Origin: Seleniivibrio woodruffii
GTDB taxonomy: Bacteria; Chrysiogenota; Deferribacteres; Deferribacterales; Geovibrionaceae
Assembly (NCBI RefSeq): GCF_029267515.1
Contig: NZ_JAJUIS010000004.1
Coordinates: 186,001-250,000 of the forward strand
Direction of reading: 5' to 3'
DNA length: 64,000 nucleotides
Position 1 is the first letter of the stretch, and each line of letters starts with the position of its first letter. The translations under genes were made by a program, and so were the position numbers. The notes beneath the pieces are model-generated. The model had not been told where the DNA came from. It ran no database searches and worked only from the letters and a program-made list of their open reading frames with translations. Of this stretch, positions 17,388 to 25,332 are shown piece after piece.

Positions 17388-17837
17388 ATGGCATTCCTAC
17401 CAGAAAAAGTAGTTAACCGGCGTGAATTCATGAGGGTCAGGGTCAATATTGACCTCTGCATTACCAGTGTCATAAGACCCGGAGTACCCGAAACGGAAAC
17501 GGGAAACATCTGCTTCCGCACGAAATCACTTGATATCAGTGCCGGAGGGATCTGTTTCGGACAGAAAAACATTCTTCAGGTAGGAGATATGGTGGAACTG
17601 CGCACGAAAAGCTGTCTGACAAAACAGGCGTGCCTTAACTGCGAAGACGTATATTTCATGAGCGGCAAATATGAACTTCAACCCCTTGAGGGCGTTGTAA
17701 TGTGGGTAACAGACAGCATCGCAGGCGTTAAATTCCATAAACTGTCTCTGCGCAACGAAAACGTTATCAGCAAAATCGTATGGGACAGCCACCTCGAAGA
17801 GGTCAGGAACTCAAGACAGAAGCCTATCATCTTCTAA
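17388..17837 (+). CDS. PilZ domain c-di-GMP-binding protein
   Basis: A 149-residue protein with the PilZ ligand motifs: RREFMR at residues 11-16 and DISAGGI about 35 residues later. These bind c-di-GMP. No enzymatic or transmembrane segment is visible, so it is a soluble receptor that should act through a partner. Five Cys residues occur in the middle (CLTKQACLNCED among them), an unusual local density. A strong AGGAG precedes the start. An inverted repeat with arms ATCATC and GATGAT (17349-17369) lies in the upstream region where the promoter should be. It is the only obvious c-di-GMP reader in the window. Confidence 0.87.
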   Translation: MAFLPEKVVNRREFMRVRVNIDLCITSVIRPGVPETETGNICFRTKSLDISAGGICFGQKNILQVGDMVELRTKSCLTKQACLNCEDVYFMSGKYELQPLEGVVMWVTDSIAGVKFHKLSLRNENVISKIVWDSHLEEVRNSRQKPIIF

Positions 17838-17878
17838 TTTCCTTTTGACTTCCGCATAACTCAGGATATAATCAACCC

Positions 17879-18412
17879 ATGAAACATATTATTATGCTGA
17901 TGGCGATGATGTCTCTGCTGACAGGCTGCATAACCACCCTTGGTGCGGAAAGCACCATGCAGACAGGTGCATACGCAATTCCCGAAAAAGTGTTTGACGG
18001 CGTATACAAAGGCAGCGGTGTCCGCGTGGATATCTTCGGCAACGCAAAATACACTTTCGAATCCACTATGAAGGCGTACTCCGAAAACGGCGCTGTCTAT
18101 ATGCAGGAAACACTTGTGGACAACGCAGGAATAAAGACACAATACACTTACAGATTCATAAAACGCGACAACAAAAGCTACTCATGCGTTGATATCAGCG
18201 ACCTCGGAAGCTGTTCTCTCACCCGTTCCGGCGATTCCATAGTCCTGAAAAACTGGATTTGGGAAAAAGGGCGCAGCGACGCATACAATTACAATATTCA
18301 GTCGGTCTATCAGCTTCTGCCGGACGGCAAAATCATAAAACGTTCATCTCTAAACAGATTTATGTTCTTCTTCGATGAAGAGGAAATCACCGCATATCAG
18401 AAAGAACTATAA
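17879..18412 (+). CDS. Predicted lipoprotein of unknown function
   Basis: 177 residues. The N-terminus is a lipoprotein signal (hydrophobic MLMAMMSLLTGC, lipobox Cys at about residue 17), so the mature protein should be anchored in a membrane facing the periplasm. The rest is predicted beta-rich (alternating YKGSGVRVDIFGNAKYTFE-like strands) with a pair of Cys residues near the middle (SYSCVDISDLGSC) that could form a disulfide. I do not recognise a family. It begins 41 bases after the PilZ gene and may share its transcript. Confidence 0.75.
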   Translation: MKHIIMLMAMMSLLTGCITTLGAESTMQTGAYAIPEKVFDGVYKGSGVRVDIFGNAKYTFESTMKAYSENGAVYMQETLVDNAGIKTQYTYRFIKRDNKSYSCVDISDLGSCSLTRSGDSIVLKNWIWEKGRSDAYNYNIQSVYQLLPDGKIIKRSSLNRFMFFFDEEEITAYQKEL

Positions 18413-18453
18413 TTATCTGACATTAAAGAGACAATTTTAATCTCATTTTTATA

Positions 18454-18482
18454 TTGACAACTTCTAAAAAGAGGGATACTAT
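18454..18482 (+). promoter_or_regulatory. Strong sigma-70 promoter of the peroxiredoxin gene
   Basis: Perfect -35 TTGACA (18454-18459), 17-base spacer, -10 TACTAT (18477-18482). The gene starts 45 bases downstream behind a GGAGGT site. Confidence 0.75.
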
Positions 18483-18527
18483 TAATAAAAATTATTAGTA
18501 ACTCATACTACAACGGAGGTAACAACA

Positions 18528-19124
18528 ATGAGCCTTGTAACAAAACAAGCACCTGCTTTCTCAGAGGCGGCAGTCCTCAACAAACAATTTCAAAACGTCA
18601 GCCTTGAAGACTATAAAGGCAAATGGGTAGTTCTTTTCTTCTATCCTCTGGACTTCACATTTGTATGCCCCACAGAAATCACAGCGCTTTCTGACGCAAA
18701 CGAAGAGTTTGCAAAAAGAGACGCACAGATAATCGGCGTTTCCACAGACAGCAAATTCAGCCACCTTGCATGGGTTAACACTCCCAGAACAGAGGGCGGT
18801 CTCGGCGATATCGCATATCCGCTTGTCGCTGACTTCACAAAAACAATCGCAACAGACTACGGCGTTCTGCTTGACGGCGGAATGGCTCTTCGCGCAACTT
18901 TCATCATCGACCCCGAAGGCAAAGTTCAGTTCGAACTGATCCACGACCTCGGCATCGGCAGAAACGTAACAGAGATACTCAGAAACCTCGACGCGCTTCA
19001 GTTCGTACGTAAACACGGCGAAGTTTGCCCCGCAGGCTGGACACCCGGCAAAGACACCATGACTCCCGACCCCGAAAAGATGAAAAACTACTACAAAAAG
19101 AATCCGGAAGGATGGCAGAAATAA
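18528..19124 (+). CDS. 2-Cys peroxiredoxin (AhpC/Prx1 type)
   Basis: A 198-residue thiol peroxidase that reduces H2O2 and organic hydroperoxides in the cytosol. The peroxidatic Cys is C47 in DFTFVCPTE, and the resolving Cys sits in the C-terminal GEVCPAGW, as in typical 2-Cys enzymes. The C-terminal YF-type tail is replaced by [11 protein letters not shown], which may affect sensitivity to over-oxidation. It stands alone with a strong promoter, a strong ribosome site and an efficient terminator, so it is probably abundant. No OxyR- or PerR-type operator was recognised. Confidence 0.95.
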   Translation: MSLVTKQAPAFSEAAVLNKQFQNVSLEDYKGKWVVLFFYPLDFTFVCPTEITALSDANEEFAKRDAQIIGVSTDSKFSHLAWVNTPRTEGGLGDIAYPLVADFTKTIATDYGVLLDGGMALRATFIIDPEGKVQFELIHDLGIGRNVTEILRNLDALQFVRKHGEVCPAGWTPGKDTMTPDPEKMKNYYKKNPEGWQK

Positions 19125-19133
19125 CAACAGAAG

Positions 19134-19156
19134 GGCGGTCGAAAGACCGCCTTTTT
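19134..19156. terminator. Strong intrinsic terminator after peroxiredoxin
   Basis: Arms GGCGGTC and GACCGCC around a GAAA tetraloop, followed by five T. It also covers the 3' end of the convergent GlrR-type gene. Confidence 0.9.
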
Positions 19157-20513
19157 ATCTGAAATCGGCTGGATTTATCGAATGTTTTTTCAGAAGATCG
19201 TAAAGATCGGCTCTGTATATGTCTGACAGCTTTGACGCCTTACTTATGTTCCCTTTGGTTTTGCCCATAAGCTGCCTTAAAAATATTTCCTCAAAACGCC
19301 TCTTAGCTTCTCTGTATATCTGTACCTGCCTATCCGTATCACCGGCAAAACGGATGCTGTCAGCCCTGATAAAGTCCTTCTGCGCAAGCACAACTGCGCA
19401 CTCGACAACATTTTCCAGCTCTCTGATATTTCCCGCCCATTCGTGTATCATAAGTCTGTCCATGGCTTCATCAGAGATGGAGGTGATGTTTTTTCCATAC
19501 CGCTGCGCATATTTACGGATGAAATGACCACAGAGAAGCGGGATATCCTCCATCCGTTCTCTCAGAGGCGGAAGCTCTATCTGAATAACATGAATTCTGT
19601 AAAACAGATCTGCACGAAACTCTTTTTTTTCTATCTTTTCAAGAAGGTTCTTGTTTGAAGCGGTGATTAGCCGGAAATCCAGTTTTGTAACTTTTTCCCC
19701 GCCAAGCGGTGAAATCTCGCGGTTTTCAAGCACCCTCAGCAGTTTTGTCTGCATAGCAAACGGCATCTCGGATATTTCGTCAAGGAATATCGTGCCATGG
19801 TGTGCCTGCTCAAAATAGCCTTTCTTTTTTCTGTCCGCCCCCGTGAAAGCACCCTTTTCATAACCGAACAACTCGCTTTCAATGAGGGTTTCAGGTATTG
19901 CGGAGGAGTTTACCGCGACAAACGGTGCATCCTTCCTTAAACCGGATTCATGAAGCATACGAGCTGTAAGCTCTTTTCCTGTGCCGCTTTCGCCATATAT
20001 AAAAACGCTCGCATCACTCTCTGCTGCGATGGCAATCCGCTCCCGCAGTATTTTGGTCTTCTCCGACACCCCGATGATTGTTCCCGCCATGGCGGAATCG
20101 TCCTCTCCGGCTCCTGCTCTGAGAATACGGCGGGACGATGCGCTCTGTGCTGCGGCTTTTTCAATCTTTAAAAGCAGGTCTTTATGGTCAAACGGTTTAG
20201 TAAGGTAGCTGAAGGCGCCCTCCTGCATAGCCTGAACCGCGTCTCCTATTGTTCCGTATGCTGTGAGAAAGATGACTGGCAGTCCGCTGTCTATGGTTTT
20301 AATTTCCCGCATGAGTTGAAGTCCCGTTCTGCCGTCTATGCGCATATCAAAAACAGCAGCGTCGAATATCTCCGTCTTTGCAAGAAGCAACGCTTCTGAA
20401 CTGCTTTCAGCAGCATAGGGCGTATATCCGCTGCTGCAAAGCCGCAGCCGCAGAATCTCAAGCAGACTTCTGTCGTCGTCAACGATGAGCACTTTTGCCG
20501 TTTTATTTCCCAA
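19155..20513 (-). CDS. glrR: Sigma-54-dependent response regulator, GlrR/QseF type
   Basis: A 452-residue NtrC-family activator. Receiver 1-120 with D13/D14 and the phospho-acceptor Asp in AVFDMRID. AAA+ domain about 145-380 with Walker A GESGTGKE, the sigma-54 contact loop GAFTGA, and Walker B TIFLDEIS. The C-terminal HTH resembles GlrR/QseF, with a conserved block like RRFEEIFLRQLMGKTKGNISKAS. The operon order kinase, small coiled-coil lipoprotein, activator matches glrK-qseG-glrR of enterobacteria. TTG start overlaps the end of the lipoprotein gene by 11 bases. A likely target promoter lies just upstream of the operon (sigma-54 site at 22714). Confidence 0.88.
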   Translation of the reverse strand: MGNKTAKVLIVDDDRSLLEILRLRLCSSGYTPYAAESSSEALLLAKTEIFDAAVFDMRIDGRTGLQLMREIKTIDSGLPVIFLTAYGTIGDAVQAMQEGAFSYLTKPFDHKDLLLKIEKAAAQSASSRRILRAGAGEDDSAMAGTIIGVSEKTKILRERIAIAAESDASVFIYGESGTGKELTARMLHESGLRKDAPFVAVNSSAIPETLIESELFGYEKGAFTGADRKKKGYFEQAHHGTIFLDEISEMPFAMQTKLLRVLENREISPLGGEKVTKLDFRLITASNKNLLEKIEKKEFRADLFYRIHVIQIELPPLRERMEDIPLLCGHFIRKYAQRYGKNITSISDEAMDRLMIHEWAGNIRELENVVECAVVLAQKDFIRADSIRFAGDTDRQVQIYREAKRRFEEIFLRQLMGKTKGNISKASKLSDIYRADLYDLLKKHSINPADFR

Positions 20514-21108
20514 TTACTTTCCTGCCTATCTTCATATCAACTTCTTTCATTTTTTCAAGCTGCTGCCTGATGTTCTCATTTTCTTTACTTAGAGCTTTTA
20601 TACGCTCGTTTAGTTCTCTGTTTTCATCGGAAATTTTATTATACGATTCCTCAGACTTTTTCAGAGCCTCGGAAAGAGCTGAGTTTTCGGCTTCCTTCTC
20701 CTGAATTTTCTTCTGAGCCAGCCTGAGTTTTCCTGTTGTTTCCGAGTTTAAGGCACCTGCCGTCCGCTCCCTTGCAAACTGTTCCATGACGTATCCGGCA
20801 TATGCAGTGTACCGGCTTTCAGGGTAGATGCTTTTCATCCTGCTGTAATAAGCCTGTGCAAGCGATTCATCATAAAAGCGGCAGTTACTGTCTGTAAAAA
20901 GTATCACATAACCGAACAAATCCCTGTCGTCCAGCGCTCTTTTCAGGTTTTCCAGACCGGCATACGCCTGTTCACAGTCGCCTCTGCCAAGATTCACTGC
21001 GAAGCCCCCATCGGAAGCCCCTGTAAACGCGCAGCCGCCGCAAAAAAACATCAGGCACGCAGTGTAAAGCAGAACCTGCTTCCGCAGCCCTTTTCGCTCT
21101 TCACCCAT
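20503..21108 (-). CDS. QseG-like coiled-coil lipoprotein
   Basis: About 201 residues. The ATG at 21108 is preferred because GGAGGC sits 5 bases upstream; it lies 58 bases inside the kinase gene. A lipoprotein signal ends at FFCGGC. The mature part starts with a Cys-containing segment and ends in a long charged coiled coil (about 110-195). In E. coli QseG is an outer-membrane lipoprotein between glrK and glrR that activates the kinase by contact. Sequence similarity is weak, so the assignment rests on position, lipobox and architecture. Confidence 0.72.
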   Translation of the reverse strand: MGEERKGLRKQVLLYTACLMFFCGGCAFTGASDGGFAVNLGRGDCEQAYAGLENLKRALDDRDLFGYVILFTDSNCRFYDESLAQAYYSRMKSIYPESRYTAYAGYVMEQFARERTAGALNSETTGKLRLAQKKIQEKEAENSALSEALKKSEESYNKISDENRELNERIKALSKENENIRQQLEKMKEVDMKIGRKVIGK

Positions 21109-22463
21109 ATACTGCCTCCGTGTTTTTCGATTATTTTTCTGCAAATGGCAAGTCCCAGACCGGAACCTTTATACTCAGACGAACGGTTGCTTCCCAGCCT
21201 GTAGCGCTCGAAGATAAGCGAAAGCTCAGCCTCATCCACACCAGCGCCGCTGTCTGCAACGCAAACGGTCACAACTCCGCCGGAACAAGTTGCCGAAATT
21301 TTAACCTGTGTACCAGCACCTGAATATTTCAGCGCATTTCCGATGAGATTGTCAAACACCAGAGACAGCTTCTCTGCATCAGCAAAAGCGGTCAGATCAG
21401 GTTCTATGGTGTTCACAACCGTAATTCCCCTGCGGGCGGCTATGGGAGCTGTTTTTTCGATGGACGAAACGACAATGCGGTTTATATCCGTTTTAATTAT
21501 TTCATATGTATCCTGTGCCAGGTCAAGGCGGGTGATTTCAAGTATATTATTGACAGAGTTAATCATTCTATTACTTTCCGTCTCTATGATATTCAAAAGA
21601 CGCAGAGAGCTTTCCCTGTCGTCATGAAAATATCCCTCTTTCAGCATTGCAGAGGCTTCGCGTATTGAGGTCAGCGGTGTGCGCAGTTCGTGGGACACGT
21701 TTCCGATGAACTCTGTGCGCAGTTCGTCGCTCTCTTTCAGCCTGCGCACCATAACACCGAAATCCTCAGACAACCGTCTGACCTCGGAGGGTCCTCCGTG
21801 GCAGACCATTTCTGGATAACTCCCGTCAGTAACCTTTCGGGTGCTTTCACTCAGCTTCCTGATAGGTACGGCTATGCTCTTTGTGTTCGTCAGAGCAAGA
21901 AGAACAATCAGAACACCGCCTGTGACGATGAAAGCGAATGCCTCGGTTCTCACCTGTTCAACAAGTTTTCCGGAAGTGCGCAGCCCCTTTTCCCTTTTCT
22001 GTGCAGCTATGCCCCGCAGATGTTCCAGTGCCGACGACACGCCGTTCACAGAGGGCATATGCTCCTCCTGTCCCCCGCCGAGCATATATGTACTCTCTTC
22101 TGCAGAAAATGAAGCATACGCCGTTTTCAGCCGCTCCAGAGCCTCTTTTTTGCTCCCCCCGCTGATTATCGCATCCAACTCCTTCAGCACAGAGCGGAAT
22201 GAACCTCCGTACTGCTCATACTGCCGCAGAAAATCCGTATCCATGGATATCAGATACTTCTCCCTGAACTCTATCTGCCGCAGAATTATCCCGCTAAGCC
22301 TGTCCGCCCTTTCTATAACAGGTATCTCAACAAGTGTGACGCGCTCCATGAGTCCGTTCAGCTTCTGGATCTTCATGAATATAACCGACATGAATATCGA
22401 AAGGAAAGCCAGCAGAATGAAATTCATAGCTATCAGCCGTGCGAATATTCCGTTAAGTTTCAT
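21051..22463 (-). CDS. glrK: Membrane sensor histidine kinase, GlrK/QseE type
   Basis: A 470-residue kinase. Membrane helix 1 at about 8-30, a periplasmic helical domain of about 140 residues, helix 2 at about 172-192, then HAMP (IAVPIRKLSESTRKV). HisKA follows with SHELRTPLTSIREA, then HATPase_c with NLIGNALKYS, DSGAGV and GSGLGL. The HisKA motif and gene order match GlrK/QseE. The autophosphorylation His and ATP site are intact. It probably reports cell-envelope state. It overlaps the following lipoprotein gene by 58 bases. Confidence 0.88.
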   Translation of the reverse strand: MKLNGIFARLIAMNFILLAFLSIFMSVIFMKIQKLNGLMERVTLVEIPVIERADRLSGIILRQIEFREKYLISMDTDFLRQYEQYGGSFRSVLKELDAIISGGSKKEALERLKTAYASFSAEESTYMLGGGQEEHMPSVNGVSSALEHLRGIAAQKREKGLRTSGKLVEQVRTEAFAFIVTGGVLIVLLALTNTKSIAVPIRKLSESTRKVTDGSYPEMVCHGGPSEVRRLSEDFGVMVRRLKESDELRTEFIGNVSHELRTPLTSIREASAMLKEGYFHDDRESSLRLLNIIETESNRMINSVNNILEITRLDLAQDTYEIIKTDINRIVVSSIEKTAPIAARRGITVVNTIEPDLTAFADAEKLSLVFDNLIGNALKYSGAGTQVKISATCSGGVVTVCVADSGAGVDEAELSLIFERYRLGSNRSSEYKGSGLGLAICRKIIEKHGGSIWVKSEKGCGSRFCFTLRA

Positions 22464-22592
22464 AGATGCAGTTTAGCACCTGCATTAACCACATTCAATA
22501 AACAACATGCAAAAAATAAGTATAACGTAAATAACATTATTTCATAATTTCACCACCATTTGAGATGAAGGAAAATTCATACATTTTAACTT

Positions 22593-22661
22593 ACTGATAA
22601 CTAACCGGACAGAAAAAACATGACTGATAATCCATACAAAAAGTGCTTTAAAAACTGATAA
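22593..22661. promoter_or_regulatory. Three phased ACTGATAA direct repeats upstream of a sigma-54 promoter (candidate enhancer)
   Basis: ACTGATAA occurs at 22593-22600, 22623-22630 and 22654-22661, spaced 30 and 31 bases, or three helical turns. The array ends 53 bases before the -24 element at 22714. This is the typical place for sites of a sigma-54 enhancer-binding protein, and a GlrR-type activator is encoded next door. The E. coli GlrR consensus (TGTC, ten bases, GACA) was not found, so specificity may differ. Confidence 0.5.
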
Positions 22662-22713
22662 AAAAAATATGATTTTATGTTTGTTATGAGCATCTTACCG
22701 ACAAATAACCACA

Positions 22714-22730
22714 TGGCACGCAATCTGCTT
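22714..22730 (+). promoter_or_regulatory. Sigma-54 (-24/-12) promoter
   Basis: TGGCACGCAATCTGCTT fits the sigma-54 consensus: GG at 22715-22716, ten bases, GC at 22727-22728. The predicted start near 22740 leaves a short leader with an AAGGAGA site before the small secreted protein. Confidence 0.82.
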
Positions 22731-22766
22731 TATAAATATCGGCAATTAATAACAAGGAGAATGATC

Positions 22767-22976
22767 ATGAAAAAACTTATCACCTTAGTATTCGCAGGAG
22801 CGCTCATGCTCGCTTCAGTATCCGCATTCGCTTCCGAAACAGACAAAGCTGCAGCAGCCGATTCAGCGGTTAAAAAAGAAACCGCGTCAGAAGTTAAAAC
22901 AGAGGTAAAAGCCGACACGGCTCAGACAGAAAAGACAGCAGAACAACCCGCCCAACAGGAAGTTAAACCCAACTAA
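22767..22976 (+). CDS. Small secreted, Lys/Glu/Ala-rich protein under a sigma-54 promoter
   Basis: A 69-residue precursor. The ATG at 22767 (MKKLITLV) is chosen because AGGAG lies 7 bases upstream; another ATG is 6 bases earlier. A signal peptide of about 21 residues ends at SAFA. The mature peptide is about 48 residues, made of Lys, Glu, Ala, Thr and Gln with no Cys or aromatic residue, so it is probably disordered in the periplasm. I do not recognise a family. It is divergent from the GlrK-QseG-GlrR operon and carries the best sigma-54 promoter seen here, so it is a probable envelope-stress target. Confidence 0.75.
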   Translation: MKKLITLVFAGALMLASVSAFASETDKAAAADSAVKKETASEVKTEVKADTAQTEKTAEQPAQQEVKPN

Positions 22977-22983
22977 CATCGTT

Positions 22984-23011
22984 AAAGGCAGAGGCAAAAA
23001 CCTCTGCCTTT
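22984..23011. terminator. Bidirectional intrinsic terminator
   Basis: Arms AAAGGCAGAGG (22984-22994) and CCTCTGCCTTT (23001-23011), loop CAAAAA. It separates the small secreted protein from the convergent hydrolase gene. Confidence 0.85.
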
Positions 23012-23019
23012 CCCACAAT

Positions 23020-23568
23020 CTATTTCACAAGTCCCGATATCTCTTTGAATCCGTCGCGCCCTGCGCCGCCCACAAGCTGGAAGAGAACCGTTTCAGTTAC
23101 TGTGATAACAGCACCGGCCTTTTCCATATATCCGAGAGCAATTTGCCAGTTGAATTTTGACCTTGAACAGACGGCATCCGCGGCGACGTGTACTTTATAT
23201 CCTGCCTGAAGCAGATCCAGAGCGGTCTGGAGCACGCAGACGTGGGTTTCCATGCCGCACAGCACAACTGTATCGATTCCGGCAGTTTTAAGCTGATTTA
23301 TGAAACTCAGTTCCCCGCAGCAGGAAAAGGAGGTTTTTTCTATGGCTTCACAGTTCAGATGTTCTGCAAGTTCGGGCACGGTCGCCCCCAGTCCCTTGGT
23401 ATACTGTTGAGTGACAAGTGTCTTTATGCCAAGTACGTTTGCGCCTTTAATAAGTCTCGCGGAATTATCGGTTATCTTTTTCAGGACTTCTGGATCCATG
23501 GCTTTGACAAGCCTCTCCTGAATATCGATAACAACAAAAGCGGTGGTCTCCTTATCCAGTCTGAACAT
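23020..23568 (-). CDS. Isochorismatase-family cysteine hydrolase (YcaC-like)
   Basis: A 182-residue cytosolic hydrolase. The family catalytic triad is visible: Asp in VIDIQERL, Lys in EKTSF, and nucleophilic Cys in GMETHVCV (preceded by the usual cis-peptide region). Relatives act on nicotinamide, isochorismate, N-carbamoyl compounds or unknown amides. The ET-H-VC arrangement resembles the YcaC group, whose substrate is not established. It is transcribed after a HAD-family gene, 11 bases apart. Confidence 0.85.
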   Translation of the reverse strand: MFRLDKETTAFVVIDIQERLVKAMDPEVLKKITDNSARLIKGANVLGIKTLVTQQYTKGLGATVPELAEHLNCEAIEKTSFSCCGELSFINQLKTAGIDTVVLCGMETHVCVLQTALDLLQAGYKVHVAADAVCSRSKFNWQIALGYMEKAGAVITVTETVLFQLVGGAGRDGFKEISGLVK

Positions 23569-23579
23569 GAATGATCCTC

Positions 23580-24179
23580 CTAAAGATTAATCATTTTTTC
23601 TATCTCTTTAATGCCTTCATCGACATCAATAAAATGAACAGTGTTTAGCCCGCACTCCTTCGCCCGTGCTATATGTCCCTCGTTGTCGTCAACAAAAAGA
23701 GCCTCCTGCGGTTCGATGCCCATCTCGCGACAGACAAGCGGAAAAACCTCCGGCATCTTTTTGCCGATGCCCAGTTCATAGGAATTGAACACACGGTCGA
23801 ACAGCTTAAAAAAGTCGTATCTGTCGTCGAACTCATCAAGCCAGTTCGTCTGATCGCTCAGTATCGCCGTGCGGTACCCTGCCGCATTGACGCGCTCTAT
23901 CAGTCCGATAACCCTGGGGCGCATGGTGAACCTGCCGAATATAACGTTACGCATCTCGTCCACAGACATCTTAAAATCGTAACGCTCGCCAAGTTTTTCC
24001 CAGAACGTCTCCTCATCCGCACGCCCGTACATGTATCCGGTGCTCCAGAGCACATCGCACGCATCGTCAAAAAATTTATGAGGTAAGAAGCCATGGTGAT
24101 GGGCAATGTCTGTTAAACCGTTTACCCAGCCCTCGTCAGCCATAACTCCGCCGAAATCGAAGAATACCGCTTTAATCAT
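23580..24179 (-). CDS. HAD-superfamily phosphatase (IA variant, YihX-like)
   Basis: A 199-residue HAD hydrolase. Motif 1 is FFDFGGV, with the nucleophile Asp but Gly where most phosphatases have the second, acid/base Asp. The same change is seen in the YihX group, which still dephosphorylates sugar phosphates. Motif 2 is ILSDQT, motif 3 is the Lys in GIGKKMPEVF, and motif 4 is FVDDNEGHI. The helical cap is inserted after motif 1. A small phosphorylated metabolite is the likely substrate. It forms an operon with the isochorismatase-like gene. Confidence 0.83.
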   Translation of the reverse strand: MIKAVFFDFGGVMADEGWVNGLTDIAHHHGFLPHKFFDDACDVLWSTGYMYGRADEETFWEKLGERYDFKMSVDEMRNVIFGRFTMRPRVIGLIERVNAAGYRTAILSDQTNWLDEFDDRYDFFKLFDRVFNSYELGIGKKMPEVFPLVCREMGIEPQEALFVDDNEGHIARAKECGLNTVHFIDVDEGIKEIEKMINL

Positions 24180-24239
24180 AAGTTTCTCTCCTGATTATAT
24201 TAACATACTATAAAACAGAAATAAGTCAAATATCCTCTG

Positions 24240-24268
24240 TTGAAAAAAGCCCTGTACTGAACTATGTT
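24240..24268 (+). promoter_or_regulatory. Candidate sigma-70 promoter of mnmA-larE
   Basis: TTGAAA (24240-24245), 17-base spacer, TATGTT (24263-24268). The start codon of mnmA is 24 bases downstream. Confidence 0.45.
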
Positions 24269-24291
24269 AGACCATACATCAGAAACGGAGC

Positions 24292-25332
24292 ATGATTTTG
24301 AAAACGAAAGTTCTGGTCGCCATGAGCGGCGGCGTTGACAGCACCCTCACAGCACACATCATGAAAGAACAGGGATACGACGTTCAGGGAGTTACCATAA
24401 AATTTTTTGAAGGGCAGGAACAGGCGCTTGCTGACGGCGAAAAAGCCGCACAGGAGCTTGGAATTCCCTGGTATGCCGCCGACTGCACCGACTTCTTTAA
24501 AGAAGATGTTATATCCTATTTCATAAGAACATATAAACTAGGCAAAACACCCAACCCCTGCGCATGGTGCAACAGGAACGCAAAACTGAACTATCTGTTC
24601 CGTGAAATGAAATCCACCTGCTCGGAAAAGGTAGTCACCGGACATTACGCCAGAAAAGTAATGTACGGCGAAAATTACCGCATTGCAAAGGGCACAGACC
24701 ACACAAAAGACCAGTCATACTACCTTTCACTTCTTCGTCAGTGCCAGATTGACGTGGTTGAATTTCCGCTGGGGGAAATGACCAAAGCCGATGTCAAAGC
24801 CAAAGCCGCAGAACTTGGTCTGTCCGTTGCCGAAAAAAAGGAGAGTCAGGACATCTGCTTCCTCATGGGCAGCGATTACGGTGATTTTCTCGAAAAACAC
24901 ATTGACCCATCGACGATACGCAGAGGCTGGTTTATTAAAGATGGCAAAAAACTTAAAGAACATAAAGGAATTATCTATTATACAGTCGGACAGAGGCGCG
25001 GGCTGGATATAGGATATCATGAACCGCTGTTTGTTAAATCAATAGACCCAAAAACCGGAGACATAGTGCTTTCGGACAAAGATGAGGTCACAGGCAGAGG
25101 CGTTAAGCTCACCGACGTTGAATACCCTTCCGACCACGACAGGATCTTCCGTGCAGAGGTTAAGGTGCGTTACCGCATGGCGCCCGCAGGATGTATGGTG
25201 GAGATTCAGCCTTCCAACACAGCGACAATTTTATTCGATACGCCGGAATTTGCCCCCACACCGGGGCAGGTGGCGTGCATTTACAAAGACGATATAGTCA
25301 TAGGCGGCGGATTCATTGGAAGCGTATTTTAA
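24292..25332 (+). CDS. mnmA: tRNA-specific 2-thiouridylase MnmA
   Basis: A 346-residue enzyme that makes 2-thiouridine at wobble U34 of tRNAs for Lys, Glu and Gln, using ATP and sulfur relayed by the cysteine desulfurase pathway. The PP-loop AMSGGVDS lies at residues 10-17. The nucleophilic Cys is in NPCAWCN and the persulfide-carrying Cys in SQDICFL, and the C-terminal beta barrel is present. The extra WC in the first Cys motif is common in this family. The start is preceded by CGGAG. It overlaps larE by 17 bases. Confidence 0.96.
   Translation: MILKTKVLVAMSGGVDSTLTAHIMKEQGYDVQGVTIKFFEGQEQALADGEKAAQELGIPWYAADCTDFFKEDVISYFIRTYKLGKTPNPCAWCNRNAKLNYLFREMKSTCSEKVVTGHYARKVMYGENYRIAKGTDHTKDQSYYLSLLRQCQIDVVEFPLGEMTKADVKAKAAELGLSVAEKKESQDICFLMGSDYGDFLEKHIDPSTIRRGWFIKDGKKLKEHKGIIYYTVGQRRGLDIGYHEPLFVKSIDPKTGDIVLSDKDEVTGRGVKLTDVEYPSDHDRIFRAEVKVRYRMAPAGCMVEIQPSNTATILFDTPEFAPTPGQVACIYKDDIVIGGGFIGSVF

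Noticed and set aside
19678-20208. Open frames on the plus strand within the GlrR-type gene
   Set aside because: They are antisense to the conserved AAA+ domain and have no ribosome sites or recognisable motifs.
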